From: Leucaena leucocephala
Lineage: Eukaryota > Streptophyta > Magnoliopsida > Fabales > Fabaceae
Direction of reading: 5' to 3'
Assembly (NCBI GenBank): GCA_037074615.1
Contig: CM073542.1
Span: 19,546,001-19,610,000, forward strand
DNA length: 64,000 bases
Part shown: piece after piece, positions 34,124 through 45,670 of the stretch
Layout of the letters: each line of letters starts with the position of its first letter
How positions within the stretch are numbered: the stretch's first letter is position 1
Program-made: the position numbers and the translations under genes
Notes under the pieces: generated by a model
Database searches by the model: none
What the model saw: only the letters and a program-made list of their open reading frames with translations
Told to the model about the DNA's origin: nothing

Positions 34124-36413
34124 AGCCCTTCAATCTGATCGGGGTGGTGAATATTTGAGCCAAGAGTTTGTAGATCATCTTAGGAGTTGTGGGATACTCT
34201 CACAATTGACTCCTCCAGGGACACCACAATGGAATGGCATTTCTGAACAGAGGAATCGAACACTATTAGATATGGGTCGATCTATGATGAGTCTAACAGA
34301 TCTTCCGCCCTCCTTTTGGGGCCATGCCCTAGAGACAGCTGCGTTCACACTCAATCGTGTTCCATCTAAGGCAATCGAAAAGACTCTGTATGAGATATGG
34401 ACTGGGAGAACGCCTAGTTTGTCTTTCCTCAAGATTTGGGGATGCGAGGTCTATGTTAAGCAACAAGCCTCAGACAAATTAGCGCCCAAATCCTCAAAAT
34501 GCCTTTTTGTGGGATATCCTAAGGAAACCAAGGGATATTATGTCTACAACCCTGCTGATAACAAAGTGTTTGTTGTCAGAAATGGTATCTTTCTTGAACG
34601 AGAATTTATCTCTAAAAGAACCAGTGGGAGTAAGGTACAACTCGAAGAAGTTCGAGAGCTACAAGACACCACAGAACTGCAGATGGAAAATAGAGAAGAC
34701 TCACAACAAGTTGTTGAGACTCCTCAAGTCACGCAAGGTCCACGTAAATCTAATAGGATACGACTTCAGCCTCAGAGATATGGATTTCTGATTTCTGATA
34801 GTCGTGATGTGTTACTCATTGAGCATAATGAGCCGACTACCTATCGAGAAGCTATAGTGGGACCAAACTCTGAAAAATGGCTTAGTGCCATGAAGTCTGA
34901 GATACAATCCATGTACGACAATCAGGTTTGGACCTTAGTTGACCCGCCTGAAGGTGTAAAAATCGTCGGGTGCAAGTGGGTTTTCAAAGAGAAAACTGAC
35001 ATGGATGGCAATGTAAATGTCTTCAAGGCACGACTGGTTGCAAAAGGTTTTACTCAAACTCATGGTGTGGACTATGATGAGACCTTTTCCCCAGTAGCAA
35101 TGGCCAAATCAATCAGAATCGTCTTTGCTATTGCAGCATATTATGACTATGAAATATGGCAGATGGACGTCAAGACAGCCTTCCTTAATGGAAAGCTCCT
35201 TGAGGATGTGTACATGACACAACCTGAAGGGTTTGTGCGTTTCGAGGACTCTGGTAAAGTGTGCAAGCTTCAAAAGTCCATTTATGGACTAAAGCAAGCC
35301 TCTCGGAGTTGGAATCATCGTTTTGATGAAGTAATCAAAGAGTTTAGATTTCTTCAAAACATTGATGAACCTTGTGTGTACAAGAAGGTTAGTGGGAGCA
35401 CATTTGTGTTTTTGGTACTCTATGTCGATGACATCCTACTTATTGGGAATGACATTCCTACCTTGCAGATTCTCAAGTCTTGGTTAGGAAAGTCTTTCTC
35501 GATGAAAGACTTGGGTGAAGCCACCTACATCCTAGGAATCAGGATCTATAGAGATAGATCTAAAAGACTTCTAGGACTCAGTCAGAGTACATACATAGAC
35601 AAAATACTGCATAGGTTCAGTATGCACGAATCAAAGAGGGGTTTCATACCCATGTCTCATGGTACTCACCTCAGCAAAGATCTGTGTCCTAGTACATCTG
35701 ATCAGCGAGGTCGCATGAGTAAGGTTCCATATGCCTCGGCCATAGGATCTATCATGTATGCCATGTTATGTACTCGACCAAATGTCTCGTTTGCCTTAAG
35801 TATGACTAGCAGATACCAACAGGACCCTGGTGAGGGCCATTGGACTGCTGTCAAGAATATCCTTAAGTACTTAAGAAGGACTAAGGACTTATTCTTGGTC
35901 TATGGTGGATTGGATGATGAGCTCTGTGTAACTGGTTACACAGATGCGAGTTTCCAAACTGACCAAGACGACCAAAAATCGCAGTCTGGATACATATTCC
36001 TCCTCAATAATGGAGCAGTAAGCTGGAAGAGCTCTAAGCAGGGCACTGTAGCAGATTCTGCAACGGAAGCTGAGTATATAGCAACATCTGATGCAGCTAA
36101 GAAAGCCGTTTGGATCAGGAAGTTCATCACAGAACTAGGGGTGATACCTACCATCTCAGATCCAATAACTTTGCTCTGTGACAATAGCGGTGCTATTGCA
36201 CAGGCCAAAGAGCCTAGGTCACATCAAAGGACCAAGCATATACTCAGGCAATTTCATCTCATCAGAGAAATCAACGATAGAGGTGATATAAAAATATGTA
36301 AAGTAGCAGGAGAAGATAATGTTGCTGATCCTCTAACAAAGCCGCTTGTGCAGGCAAAGCATGAGCGTCATGTTAGGTCAATGGGAATTAGTCAAATTAA
36401 TGATTGTACCTAG
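34065..36413 (+). pseudogene. Copia integrase C-terminal half, RT and RNase H
   Basis: 782 codons, opened by frameshift upstream. The first residues before KNQLGKTIKA are out-of-frame translation. The integrase supplies Asp25 (QSDRGGEY) and Glu61 (GISEQRNRT), a D-35-E spacing. RT runs from about residue 287 (QVWTLVDPP) with KARLVAKGF, QMDVKTAFLNG (Asp368), KSIYGLKQA and the catalytic LYVDDILLI (Asp455/456). RNase H has YTDASF (Asp627), SATEAEY (Glu668/670), LCDNSGA (Asp706) and ADPLTKPL (Asp755). All catalytic residues are kept, and the TAG stop at 36411 is 14 bases before the 3' LTR. This is the best-preserved coding sequence in the window. Confidence 0.95.
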
Positions 36414-36427
36414 TGCAAGTGGGAGGT
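36414..36427 (+). other. Polypurine tract of copia element
   Basis: TGCAAGTGGGAGGT lies between the pol stop codon and the 3' LTR. It is the primer for plus-strand synthesis, and the AAGTGGGAG core is common in plant copia elements. Confidence 0.85.
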
Positions 36428-38383
36428 TGTTGGAAATCGTGCCCTAGGGGCCAATCATTGTCTTATGAACATTATTGATTTATGAATTTATTAATTGAGT
36501 TATCATATTATTTGCATGTTTACTATGATAACCATCCTTGGATAATTCATGATATTATCCTAAATGTCCCTGGTCAATCATCTATGCGGGAGCACAGATG
36601 AAATAAGACCAGTATGACTTTGAAGATGTATAGAGATATAAATCAAAGTCATAAGCATATGTAAGAGTACAAGGTGCTGGACCGACCCGCTATGAGAGAA
36701 CTGCATGGGTAATGTCATAAGCTTCTCTCATATACAAACCATGTCAATACACCCTTTGACCTGAGATCATCATGGATTCCTACATGACAAAACGCTCAGC
36801 TTTGACCTAGTCAAAAGTCACTTTTGACCGAGTGATCATAAAGACTATGTTCGGCCTTAGTGGTTTTTCATGCGGAGGAATGTGAATGGTCAAGATGGAA
36901 TTTGTCCCTCACATTCGTGGAGAGATATTACTGGGCCCCTCGATGAGTGAGTCTGAGAAATGTATGGCCATACTGTAATGGAAAGGTAGTTCCATTTCTA
37001 TAGTCAGACTACTCAGGGATCGAGAAAGTAACAGTCGGAAATAGGAGGATGACATTATCCATGCCTCATCCATGACCAAAATATCGCGTGACAGAAGGGA
37101 CATGATATGGTTGTATAAAAGGTTACATCGTTTATCGATTCTCATATGATTTGGGTAGTCGTTATGTCTTGCTAGAGACCGCTTGCAACTTGTGGGCTAG
37201 TATAGCAAATGGCCCACTGCCAACTTCATATGGGCCTACAGGGTCGCACACAAAATAGCCCAACACGAGCTATGATGTCCAGATTCATTGAATCTAAGAC
37301 ATGTCCAGATTCAATGAATGATTCAGGTGAATGTATATATATTTATTTATATTTATATTCGTATATATATATAAATTCGTATATATATATATTATATATA
37401 TGAGATATATGAGATTTAATTTATAAGGATAAATTAAATCCCTATCACGTTTGAATTCGAAATTCAAATTGATAGGATATCTCATATAAGAGATATTTAT
37501 AAGATTTAATTTATAAGGATAAATTAAATCTCTATCACGTTTGAATTCGAAATTCAAATTGATAGGATATCTCATATAAGAGATATTTATAAGATTTAAT
37601 TTATAAGGATAAATTAAATCTCTATCACGTTTGAATTCGAAATTCAAATTGATAGGATATCTCATATAAGAGATATTTATAAGATTTAATTTTAAGGATA
37701 AATTAAATCTCTATCACGTTTGAATTCGAAATTCAAATTGATAGGATATCTCAAATTTGTTTTATGAGAATAAATCAAATATAGTTCAGTCTCATCTTTA
37801 TTTAAAGTTAAATAGGTAATTAAATCTGTGGGACGGATTTAATATTATTTATTTAATTAGTTTCTTATAAAATTATACAATATATGATATTGTATTATTT
37901 TCGGAATTAATATAAGATTAACTCCTAAAATCCTTTTCGGTTAGGAAAAACGCAGAGCATCCTATATATCTAATATTAGGAGCTACGTTTTGAAAGTGAT
38001 ACACACATAGAACACAGAAAGGCCGAAGGGGACTCTGCAAAAGGTTTGCAGATAAGAAACTGCCGAAATAGAGACGGAGAGGACGAACTCTTGAGAAAGC
38101 CCTGGAGGGACAAGAGACGCTAGCACGTTGTTCGTGGTTGAAAAGCTGTTCGTGTGGATACCAGTAGAGGAAGCCGACCTGAGTCGTCGACTTCTTGTGA
38201 TCAGAAAGGGAGCACGAGCCGCAGAGAGAAGCTGTGAACGTCGTGACCGAAAGCTGTGGAAATCGCTGAGACACACTGAGGGTAATGCTTCTTCCCACTT
38301 GACTTAAACACATACGGTAGATCCTGGCAAGGAATGAAAAATTTTTAAGATAATTTCCGCTGCGTGTCTTTCAATTCCTTTCA
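36428..38383 (+). repeat. Copia element 3' LTR
   Basis: 1956 bp. About 87 bp longer than the 5' LTR, mainly because it has four ~90-bp repeat units where the 5' LTR has three. Ends CAATTCCTTTCA at 38383. Confidence 0.95.
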
Positions 38384-38562
38384 GCCCTAACCCAGTAACA
38401 CACTTCAGTTAAGTTTTCTCAAGCTAGAGTAGCCTAGAGATGGGTGACCCACTGGGAAGCATAGTGTTGAGTAACAAAATTAGAAAGATACTCTAGAATA
38501 ATGAGAAATAACATTGCTATCTGTCATAATAAAAAGAAAGAATAGCATGAGCACATAAAGTT
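38384..38562 (+). repeat. 5S-rRNA-like segment next to the copia 3' LTR
   Basis: Positions 38404-38471 align with the 3' two thirds of plant 5S rRNA: CAGTTAAG, then AGCTAGAGTAG-CCTAGAGATG, GGGTGACCCACTGGGAAGC and AGTGTTGAG (5S: CAGTTAAGCG..GAGAGTAGTACTAGGATGGGTGACCTCCTGGGAAGTCCTCGTGTTGC). The internal control boxes (A-like and C) are recognisable but mutated. Copies of 5S sequence inside LTRs are known from Cassandra-type TRIM elements. No second Cassandra LTR in direct orientation is seen. An inverted homologue lies at 42070-42260. The segment starts abruptly at the copia end. Confidence 0.6.
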
Positions 38563-39493
38563 TAATTGTGCTGCAAGACACTCCTTGACACTTTGGGCCT
38601 TCTTATATGACGCCATCTTAGGGTATCGTTGGGTCCAATTGCTACTTGGCACAAATTCTAAAGCACTTTCTTTATACCGATATCCTTAAATTACCTTACT
38701 TTTGAGATAAATTATAGACACATCTTTTAATAGTCTAAAATTTTTAAAAATTCACTCTAATATAAAAGGAATTTCCTTTAAAGTCTCATAATTTTATGAA
38801 ACCAAGAAGCTATCATAAAAATTTCCTATATTTCCTTTAACCCTTATTGGTGTCAGATTTCACCTTAAATTTCATAATTAATTCTATAGGACTCTTTCTT
38901 GACTTCTGTTAATTTCATAAATTATTTCATTAATTATAAGAATTTACTAAAAAAATTCATCTGATTATGAGGTCCAAAAAATATTGTACTAATCTCTAGA
39001 CTACAGAAATTAATATCAATTTATCGAATTATCAAATCAAAATTTCATGTTGTCCTAAACTGATCATAATATCTTTTTCTATTTTATAGTAAAATTTGGA
39101 ACAAAAACATTTCTAGGAAATTTTGGACATTTTCTGGCTCAACTTTCTATAATTACCATTTTGCCCCTGAATTCTTGAAAAGTGCACTTTAGGCCCTTAA
39201 CTTATCATAATTATACTTAATGGCCCAAAGCTTATGTCTACTTCCATTTTGCACCATCAAACTTTTAGAATTTTTACTTTAGTCCATTTCTTTTCCAAAA
39301 TGACCATTATGTACTTGAAACTTTTATTAATTGCAATTTAGTCTATAGACTTTCACTAACTTTATACCTTTTCTCTTTCTTTGTCTTAAAACTTATATAA
39401 TCATTATATGTTTTTCTAATTACCATCCCAATCCCTTCAGAACCTCTTTCCTTTATCAGTCTTATACAGATAGTAAAAATTTGGGATGTTACA
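38563..39493 (-). repeat. Family A LTR fragment, reverse orientation
   Basis: From 38563 it repeats 28823-29305 (GCAAGACACTCCTTGACACT and following) and continues to a terminus ATTTGGGATGTTACA at 39493. It therefore shows how the LTR interrupted at 29305 should have ended. Confidence 0.75.
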
Positions 39494-41139
39494 ATTGAAG
39501 GATTAGATTATTAAAATTCAAACTCCTCCTTTCAGTTCTACTCTTGGTTGAAATCCCTCTTCAATATGCAAAACAAGGAATTCTAATCTAATTCCATAAC
39601 TAACCATTAAATCTAACTTATATAAATGTTAATTACATAGTTCTAACTTCAATTTCTTCTTGTCCCTAAATTTCCATATTTTAGACAGCAAACATACCAT
39701 GGGGAAATCTCATTTTTCCTTCTTTTAAAACCCTAGATTCAAGCTTTTAAATTAAAGAAAAATAAGCTAGGATCATAACTTACCTTGATCCCTTGTAAAC
39801 CTGATTACTTAGGCTCATTGTTATTCCTTTTCCTTTAGGTTTGAGTGAAAATTTTGGCAGTTTCCCCATGGTCCTTAGGAGTATGAAATTGAAGAGAATG
39901 GAGGGGGTTTTTATAGCCAAATTGTCCTTCATTTTCCTAATTTTTACATAGCCTTAATCTTGCATCTTATTAGTTAATTAATTCCTTAATCACCATTAAC
40001 TTAATTCTTACATTATTTTAATAAATTGAAGTACAAGTCCAAACTCTTTTTCCTTGTTCTTAGCTTCCATATGTCCTTGGTGTGGGTTCCACAAAATTCA
40101 AAATTGACTTAAGCTCCAAGATTCATCTTAACTCTTGATGTTATTTAATTTCTTTCTTTTTAAAATTCATAAATTATCCAAAATTGAATTAAGATCCAAT
40201 ACTTGGTCTTGGGCTTGATCCAATTCATAAAGCCATTTGGGCCTCCTCTTGCATCCAATTGCTAATTGGCACAAATCCCAAGGGACTTTCCTTATCCTAA
40301 TATTCTTAAATTACCTTGATTTTGAGATAAATTCTAGACACCTATTTTAATGGTTCTAATATTTTTAGAAATTCATTATAATATAAAATAAATTTTTTGT
40401 AAAGTCTCATAATTGTTTGAGACTTAGAAGTCCTGATAGAAATTCATACATCTTTAAATCATTTATTGGTGTCCTTTTTCACCTTAAATTATCTAATTAA
40501 TTCTACAGGAATCCTTTTTTACATTTTTTAGTTTCATAAATTCTTATATTAATTATAAGAATTTACTACAAAATTTCATTTGATTATGAGATCCGAAAGA
40601 TACTTTATTAATCTCAAAACTTCAGAGATTAATATCAATTTATTGAGACCTTAAATCAAAATTCTGAGAGATATGTCTAGCACAATTTTTATTCTCTATT
40701 TACTGGAAAAATTTGGGACTAAAATATTTTTAGGCAATTTTAGGCCTTTTCTAACTTAATTTTCTATAAATACAATTTGGCTCTTAAATTTAGCAAAATT
40801 GCACTTTAGCCCTTAAATTTACCAAGTTCCACTTTAGTCCATCTTTTACCAAATTTGAAACTCCAATTTGGTACCTACCACCTCAAAACTACATCTGGGT
40901 CCTTGAACTTTTCACTATTTATAATTTAGTCCCTGGACTTTCACTATTTACAGTTTAGTCTCTGAACTTTCATCAATTACAATTTAGTCCCTTTGACTTT
41001 AAAACTTTATACCTTATATCTTTCTTTACCTTAAAACTTATCTAATCAATATCTTTTCTTCTGATTACTATCTCAATACCTTCATAACCTCTTTCTTCTA
41101 TCAAGTTTATTCAAATAGGGAAAATTTAGGATGTTATAT
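39494..41139 (-). repeat. Family A-like LTR, 3' LTR of a minus-strand gypsy element
   Basis: Begins inside the LTR (the first part is replaced by 38563-39493) and ends AAAATTTAGGATGTTATA at 41139. A reversed TATA-like GTTTTTATAGCC lies at 39906. Immediately to the right, a gypsy-type 'gaggacaaaatttattttaaggg' context on the minus strand marks internal sequence, so this is the 3' LTR of a minus-strand element. Confidence 0.6.
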
Positions 41140-41933
41140 TTCTAGTCCCTTAAAATAAATTTTGTCCTCAAAATTTAATTCGTACTTTAGTCAAAATAAC
41201 CTTCAATATAACTCCTCTTTTTATCCTCTTTTGATTTTTGATTAAGGCTTGAGGTATCTATATCTTATCTTGTATCTTGGCAACTAGTGGATTACTCTCA
41301 ACATCCGTGGAGCTTCATATCTTTCTCGTGCTATTATGCTCCTTTTTCCTTAATCAACTTAATTAGAATCGAAGTCTGCTTCTTTCTATTAGTCACTTAC
41401 TTGTCATGCATCTACTCATTTATGGATGACTCACTGTACTAGACTTGTGAGTAGTGTCCATTTCTTTTATACATAATTTCTAGAAATTTGATGTAATTTT
41501 AGGGTCTCTATCATACATCATACTTCTCATTACGTATCTCTTATTACATATATTTTCTTGCATATTACGTATTTCTCATTATACATTGTAAATCTTTCAT
41601 TACACTTTTCTTTCGTTATTCTGAAATACTCTTTAGCTTATAGATTTACAGGCTTCTGGGGAGGATCTTGCTCTTAAGCCTTTCTAACCTCCTCCTAACA
41701 TAATATTGTAACTTGAATCTTTTCTTTTATATCTTCTCTACTTATATCTGAACTAAGGGTTCTAGTTCATTACATTTTTTAACTCTTTCTAACTTTTCTA
41801 TCTATATGTCTTTTTCTCTCTATCTATATGTGTCTTTCCTTTCTTTACAATTCCTTTTCTTGAAACTGATATAAGGAAATACTTGTTATCTAACTATATC
41901 TTTCCTTTCTTACAGTTATTTTATTTGGAACTA

Positions 41934-42090
41934 GTACAATGGATATTGAAGTCCCTTATTTTCTTTATTGAGCACTTATGTTATTCTTTGGTACAAGGGA
42001 TTATAAGCACTTATTTTATTCTTTGGTACAAGGGATACTGTAGTCCCCTATTTTCTCTAGTGAGCACCTATGTTATTTTTTCTTTTTATT
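41934..42090 (+). repeat. Short tandem repeat, three units (57 / 35 / 57 bp)
   Basis: Units begin GTACAAGGGAT or GTACAATGGAT and end TTATTCTTTG. The middle unit lacks about 22 bp. Parts shared are 'gtcc.ctattttct.ta.tgagcac.tatgttat'. No coding meaning visible. Confidence 0.7.
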
Positions 42091-42260
42091 AGGCTAGCTA
42101 GCAATGTTCTTTCTTATTGTTCTAGAAAATCTTTCAACTTTGTGAGTCAACATTGTACTGCCCAGTAGGTCACCTATCTCTGTACTTTTCTAGTTTGAGC
42201 ACTTCTAATTAAACGTACCGCTGGGTTAAGGCTAGGTTACTATTTATATGGCTCTAAGCC
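42070..42260 (-). repeat. Second 5S-rRNA-like segment, inverted
   Basis: On the minus strand, 42235-42145 reads GAAGTGCTCAAACTAGAAAA, then GTACAGAGATAGGTGACCTA and CTGGGCAGTACAATGTTGAC. It aligns with 5S rRNA from the A box to the 3' end, and with 38404-38471. Homology to 38384-38540 continues on both sides of the 5S-like part. A TATAAATAG lies about 20 bp upstream (near 42252). Both copies are too diverged to encode a 5S rRNA. Confidence 0.6.
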
Positions 42261-45149
42261 CTAACATACTCTTTCTCATAAAATTGTATTATAACTTTAC
42301 TCTGCCTTATACCCTCTTCTCTGGGTCTTTTGGCCTTTTAATCTCTTTATCCTCATATGGAGGATCTATCTACTCATACTTGTCTATTCTTAAGATATAT
42401 TGTATTCTCTATTCTGTTCCTTAGGCATACCCCTACAATCTTTTGAATGCAAGTACTCAGGTTTATACTTGGACTCCATCTTCATTTAAGAGAAACTAAG
42501 TTTAGTCTAGTGGCTACCTAGAAACATTATGGATACTCTCTCTATATGAGTTAGTCAACACCTTGTCCTTGGTGAATGTCTTATTAGAAAGAGATCAAGT
42601 TGTCCTATTCCTCTTCTTCATGATTCACATTATCCTGTCCTTAGACTATGTTATTTCATGACTCAAAATCACCCGCTGTCATCCTAAGCCTTTTCATGAA
42701 CTATCATATTCTAGGATAATCTCCCCTATGAATCATATTAGGATCAACTGCAATTCTTTTGAAAGACTTCAACTAATGAACTAGGTTTCAAGGTTAATAA
42801 CTCCCATTTATTGATAACTCACTAGATAATTCTCTAGCACTATGTTCTATAGCCCATCTTACTTATCCAAACTTTACTTAACCTCTCTTTTACTTAGGAG
42901 TACTTCTATACTTTCCTACTTTTTTGTGGCTTACCATGGGTAATTTTTGTGTGCAATTATGGTTTAGCCACCTGCAAATGCCATAAGAAATTGCCTTATG
43001 TTATTATGGTACCATATAATAACGTTCTCATTTCATCTCATCTGAATTTGTGCTCTATCTGTCAGCAATTTATATAAGATATAACTCTTATCTAAAGAGT
43101 GATTTGAACTCATCTGAATCTAGCTTTATTTGAGAGCCATCTTTTTCAAATCCAACTCTTATCTAAAAAGTGATATGAAAAAAATCTCTTTATTGTTGTC
43201 TGTTGTTATTTTTGTATACCATTTCTTTTGATAGAGTTATAACACTACCACCCTCTTGGTACTTGCTATAATCGAACCATAAGAAATGGCTTGAGCATTG
43301 TATTCATAAGCTTATAGAAATACATGAGTAACCCCAATCATACTATAAACGACTATCCCACTTGCTTAGACTGTTTATTATTCTGGATACTTTTCATTAC
43401 TATCCTGCTCTAGCTTTCTCATCTAACTAACTCTTATAATCTAATCTCAAACTTTTATCCTTATTCCTAACTTTAATCTAACTCTAATTCTGGTCCTCAT
43501 TTCCATTCTAATCTTAATAATTGAGGATTAACTAACACTAACTACCTCATCTATTTTTTTAATTATGTGAAGCAAACATACCAAGTCTGGAGTAGTTCTA
43601 CTGTATGCATGCCAAACATTACTATTTAAATATGCATATGGTACTATTACCCTTAAACTAATGGGAGTAATTGCCTTTTATAGTCATTGTTGCTTACAAA
43701 TGATTGGTGCCTGAATCACATATCACATATACTTAGTGATTGTTAACAAATAATTATTTCTTAAATCATTTCAGGCAACTTCTTTCCCTCTTCTCTAATC
43801 AATGAAAACTTTCTTCTACATATGGAATCTCTCATCTATATTCTGTAAACATTGCCCAGCAAAATATCCTAGCTTGCCACTTCTGTAGAAAGTTCTTTAA
43901 CCTGCCAATTAAAGCCTATATCAGTGGTCTCCACCATAGTTCTCATATATGTTAAGCTCTAATTGCATGTCTATATCTCCTAACTTACTACTCTTATACT
44001 ATAAATCTTCTGATCATATTCTAATTTTTCTTGCTTTTGATTGCCTCTTTTAAAAACTGAAGACCTTCTAGGATATCCTTATAAGAAACACCGAAAGGAT
44101 TCATCTTTCAGAGTTGCCTTTATCTTTTTTGGGTATCACAAGTTTCTCTATATAATCTTGCTTGCCTCTACCACTTTGTTAAACCTCTACAACTATCTAG
44201 AAGAAATTCTTTCTTACAGCACCAAATTCAATTCGTGAGTTAACTTCTTAGTTATTGAACACTCTCACTATGCATATAGATAAACTCGACTAAGTATCCA
44301 TCAGAGGGTTCCTCTTACCCTACTTTAATACTTTAACTTAGCCTCACTGTCATCTCTATTTGACTGAGAAAAATACTTCTGATAAAACTGCTTAGGAAAA
44401 GATTCTCAGGTAAGAGGATCATTTTCTGTCTTCATGAAATAACTTATATACCTTTCTACTACTTCTTTACATCTTTCTCTAGCTGGTAATCAGCTAACAA
44501 GGCCTTTCTTTTTATAAGACATTTTATTGCTTTAGGGATCTCTTCCAAGTGATTCATCCAACTATCTATTGCTTGGGCATCTAATGCACTTTTTGAACAC
44601 AACTAGATTATGCTTATAGAATTGTACATTCTATAATTAGATATATTTTCTTCCTTAGCAAATCCTTAGCATCTGCTAGTCTTGGTTTATTCTTGCCTAG
44701 ACTGTAACTCATTGATGACTTCTCTCTATAATAGTTGTAAATCAGCAACAGCTACTACTGCTGTCATAATAGTAACATCTCTTTCTTCTTTCTAGCAAAC
44801 TTGAGTTGTCATGATCTATCTATCATCTGTTGCTATTACTCCTGCTATCTGGAGTACCCTACATTGGTCTACAGGTCCCTTAGAGATATGATTTCTCTAT
44901 TTTAGGAACGATAGCTCTCTATCTTAGTCTCATAATTATGAACCTTCTATTCAAAAAAGACTATCTTGACGAAGTCTTTCACAGTGTATATCAACTCTTG
45001 ACTATCTTACAAAGGTTCTACTTCTGAATGACTTCTTAAGTTAGTCTTTAATGTCCTAGCACCTCATATATCTGGTTTGCCTGCACCCCATACTAAATCT
45101 CTAGCTAATAAATTTCTACGAGGTTGGCTCCTAGTCTAGTTCTTTATTA

Positions 45150-45670
45150 GGATTATAGCTAAAATAGACTAAATAAGTTAATAAAATATGTAAATATCGT
45201 AATGTAGGACTGTAGGCAAAGGATTCACTGAAGTGGGTTATAGAGTTTTTGGTGTTTTGTTGCTAAAAACTGAATGAGTTTTGTTTGTTGATATTTGTAA
45301 ATGTTTGAACTATTATAATAGGTGTTAAAAATCTCCAAAATGAGGCTTTAGGATAGTAGAGCTCAAGTTATGAATTTTCTTTATTTCTTTATTTAGACAT
45401 TACCCCAAGCTATGGGAGAACTAAATCTTAGCTTTAGGATGGTTTGATAGTTGAATATAGTGTGCTATTTTGAGATTCTTAATTTCCAAACTGAATATAT
45501 GTTTGTGTATGTTATTGGGCCATTGAGGTTTAAAGAGTATAATATAGTGTGCTATTTTAAGATTCTTTATTTCTAAACAAGTACTCAATGAAGTTATAAT
45601 TTGGGAGATGAGTTCATTATTTTGGATGGTTAGTTGTATCATATTCTTAACTTTATTTATTGTTTTTCAA
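45150..45670. other. Unassigned stretch left of CACTA coding region
   Basis: AT-rich, no recognised gene. Contains a ~41-bp phrase (AATATAGTGTGCTATTTT and following) at 45456 and again at 45542. The left terminus of the CACTA element should be in or beyond this stretch, but no CACTACTAGAAAA motif is present. Confidence 0.4.

Larger units (their letters stand above)
29306..38383 (+). mobile_element. Ty1/copia retrotransposon, nearly complete
   Basis: 9078 bp. Direct LTRs (29306-31174 and 36428-38383, TGTTGGAAATC...CAATTCCTTWCA), a tRNA-Met primer site, a polypurine tract and a gag-PR-IN-RT-RH polyprotein in copia order. The coding region is broken by two single-base frameshifts in A runs (near 32980 and 34095) and is otherwise free of internal stops. 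Flanking 5-mers TCTTA and GCCCT do not match, so there is no target duplication. In the first ~290 bp the two LTRs differ at 9 positions, all transitions. Two solo LTRs of the family lie at 13294 and 54209. Confidence 0.95.
41140..45130 (-). mobile_element. Decayed Ty3/gypsy internal region
   Basis: Minus orientation. 41165-41140 reads GAGGACAAAATTTATTTTAA then GGGACTAGAAA directly before the LTR, the region just before the 3' LTR in Tekay/Del-type elements. 41510-41430 keeps a scrap of integrase (RDPKITSKFLEIMYK). 44598-44330 keeps gag: DAQAIDSWMNHLEEIPKAIK, KALLADYQLEKDVKK, then in shifted frames FYQKYFSQSNRDDSEA. The rest (about 42300-44300 and 44650-45130) has no readable domain. It also holds a short tandem repeat (41934-42090) and a 5S-like segment (42070-42260). 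Confidence 0.65.

Noticed and set aside
34175..34432. Antisense and alternate frames inside copia pol (also 33926-34114, 34507-34791 and 35936-36208)
   Set aside because: They overlap well-supported integrase, RT and RNase H coding sequence in the sense frame.
38404..38471. Functional 5S rRNA gene
   Set aside because: The 5' third is absent, box A is mutated and there is no clear T-run terminator at the 3' end.
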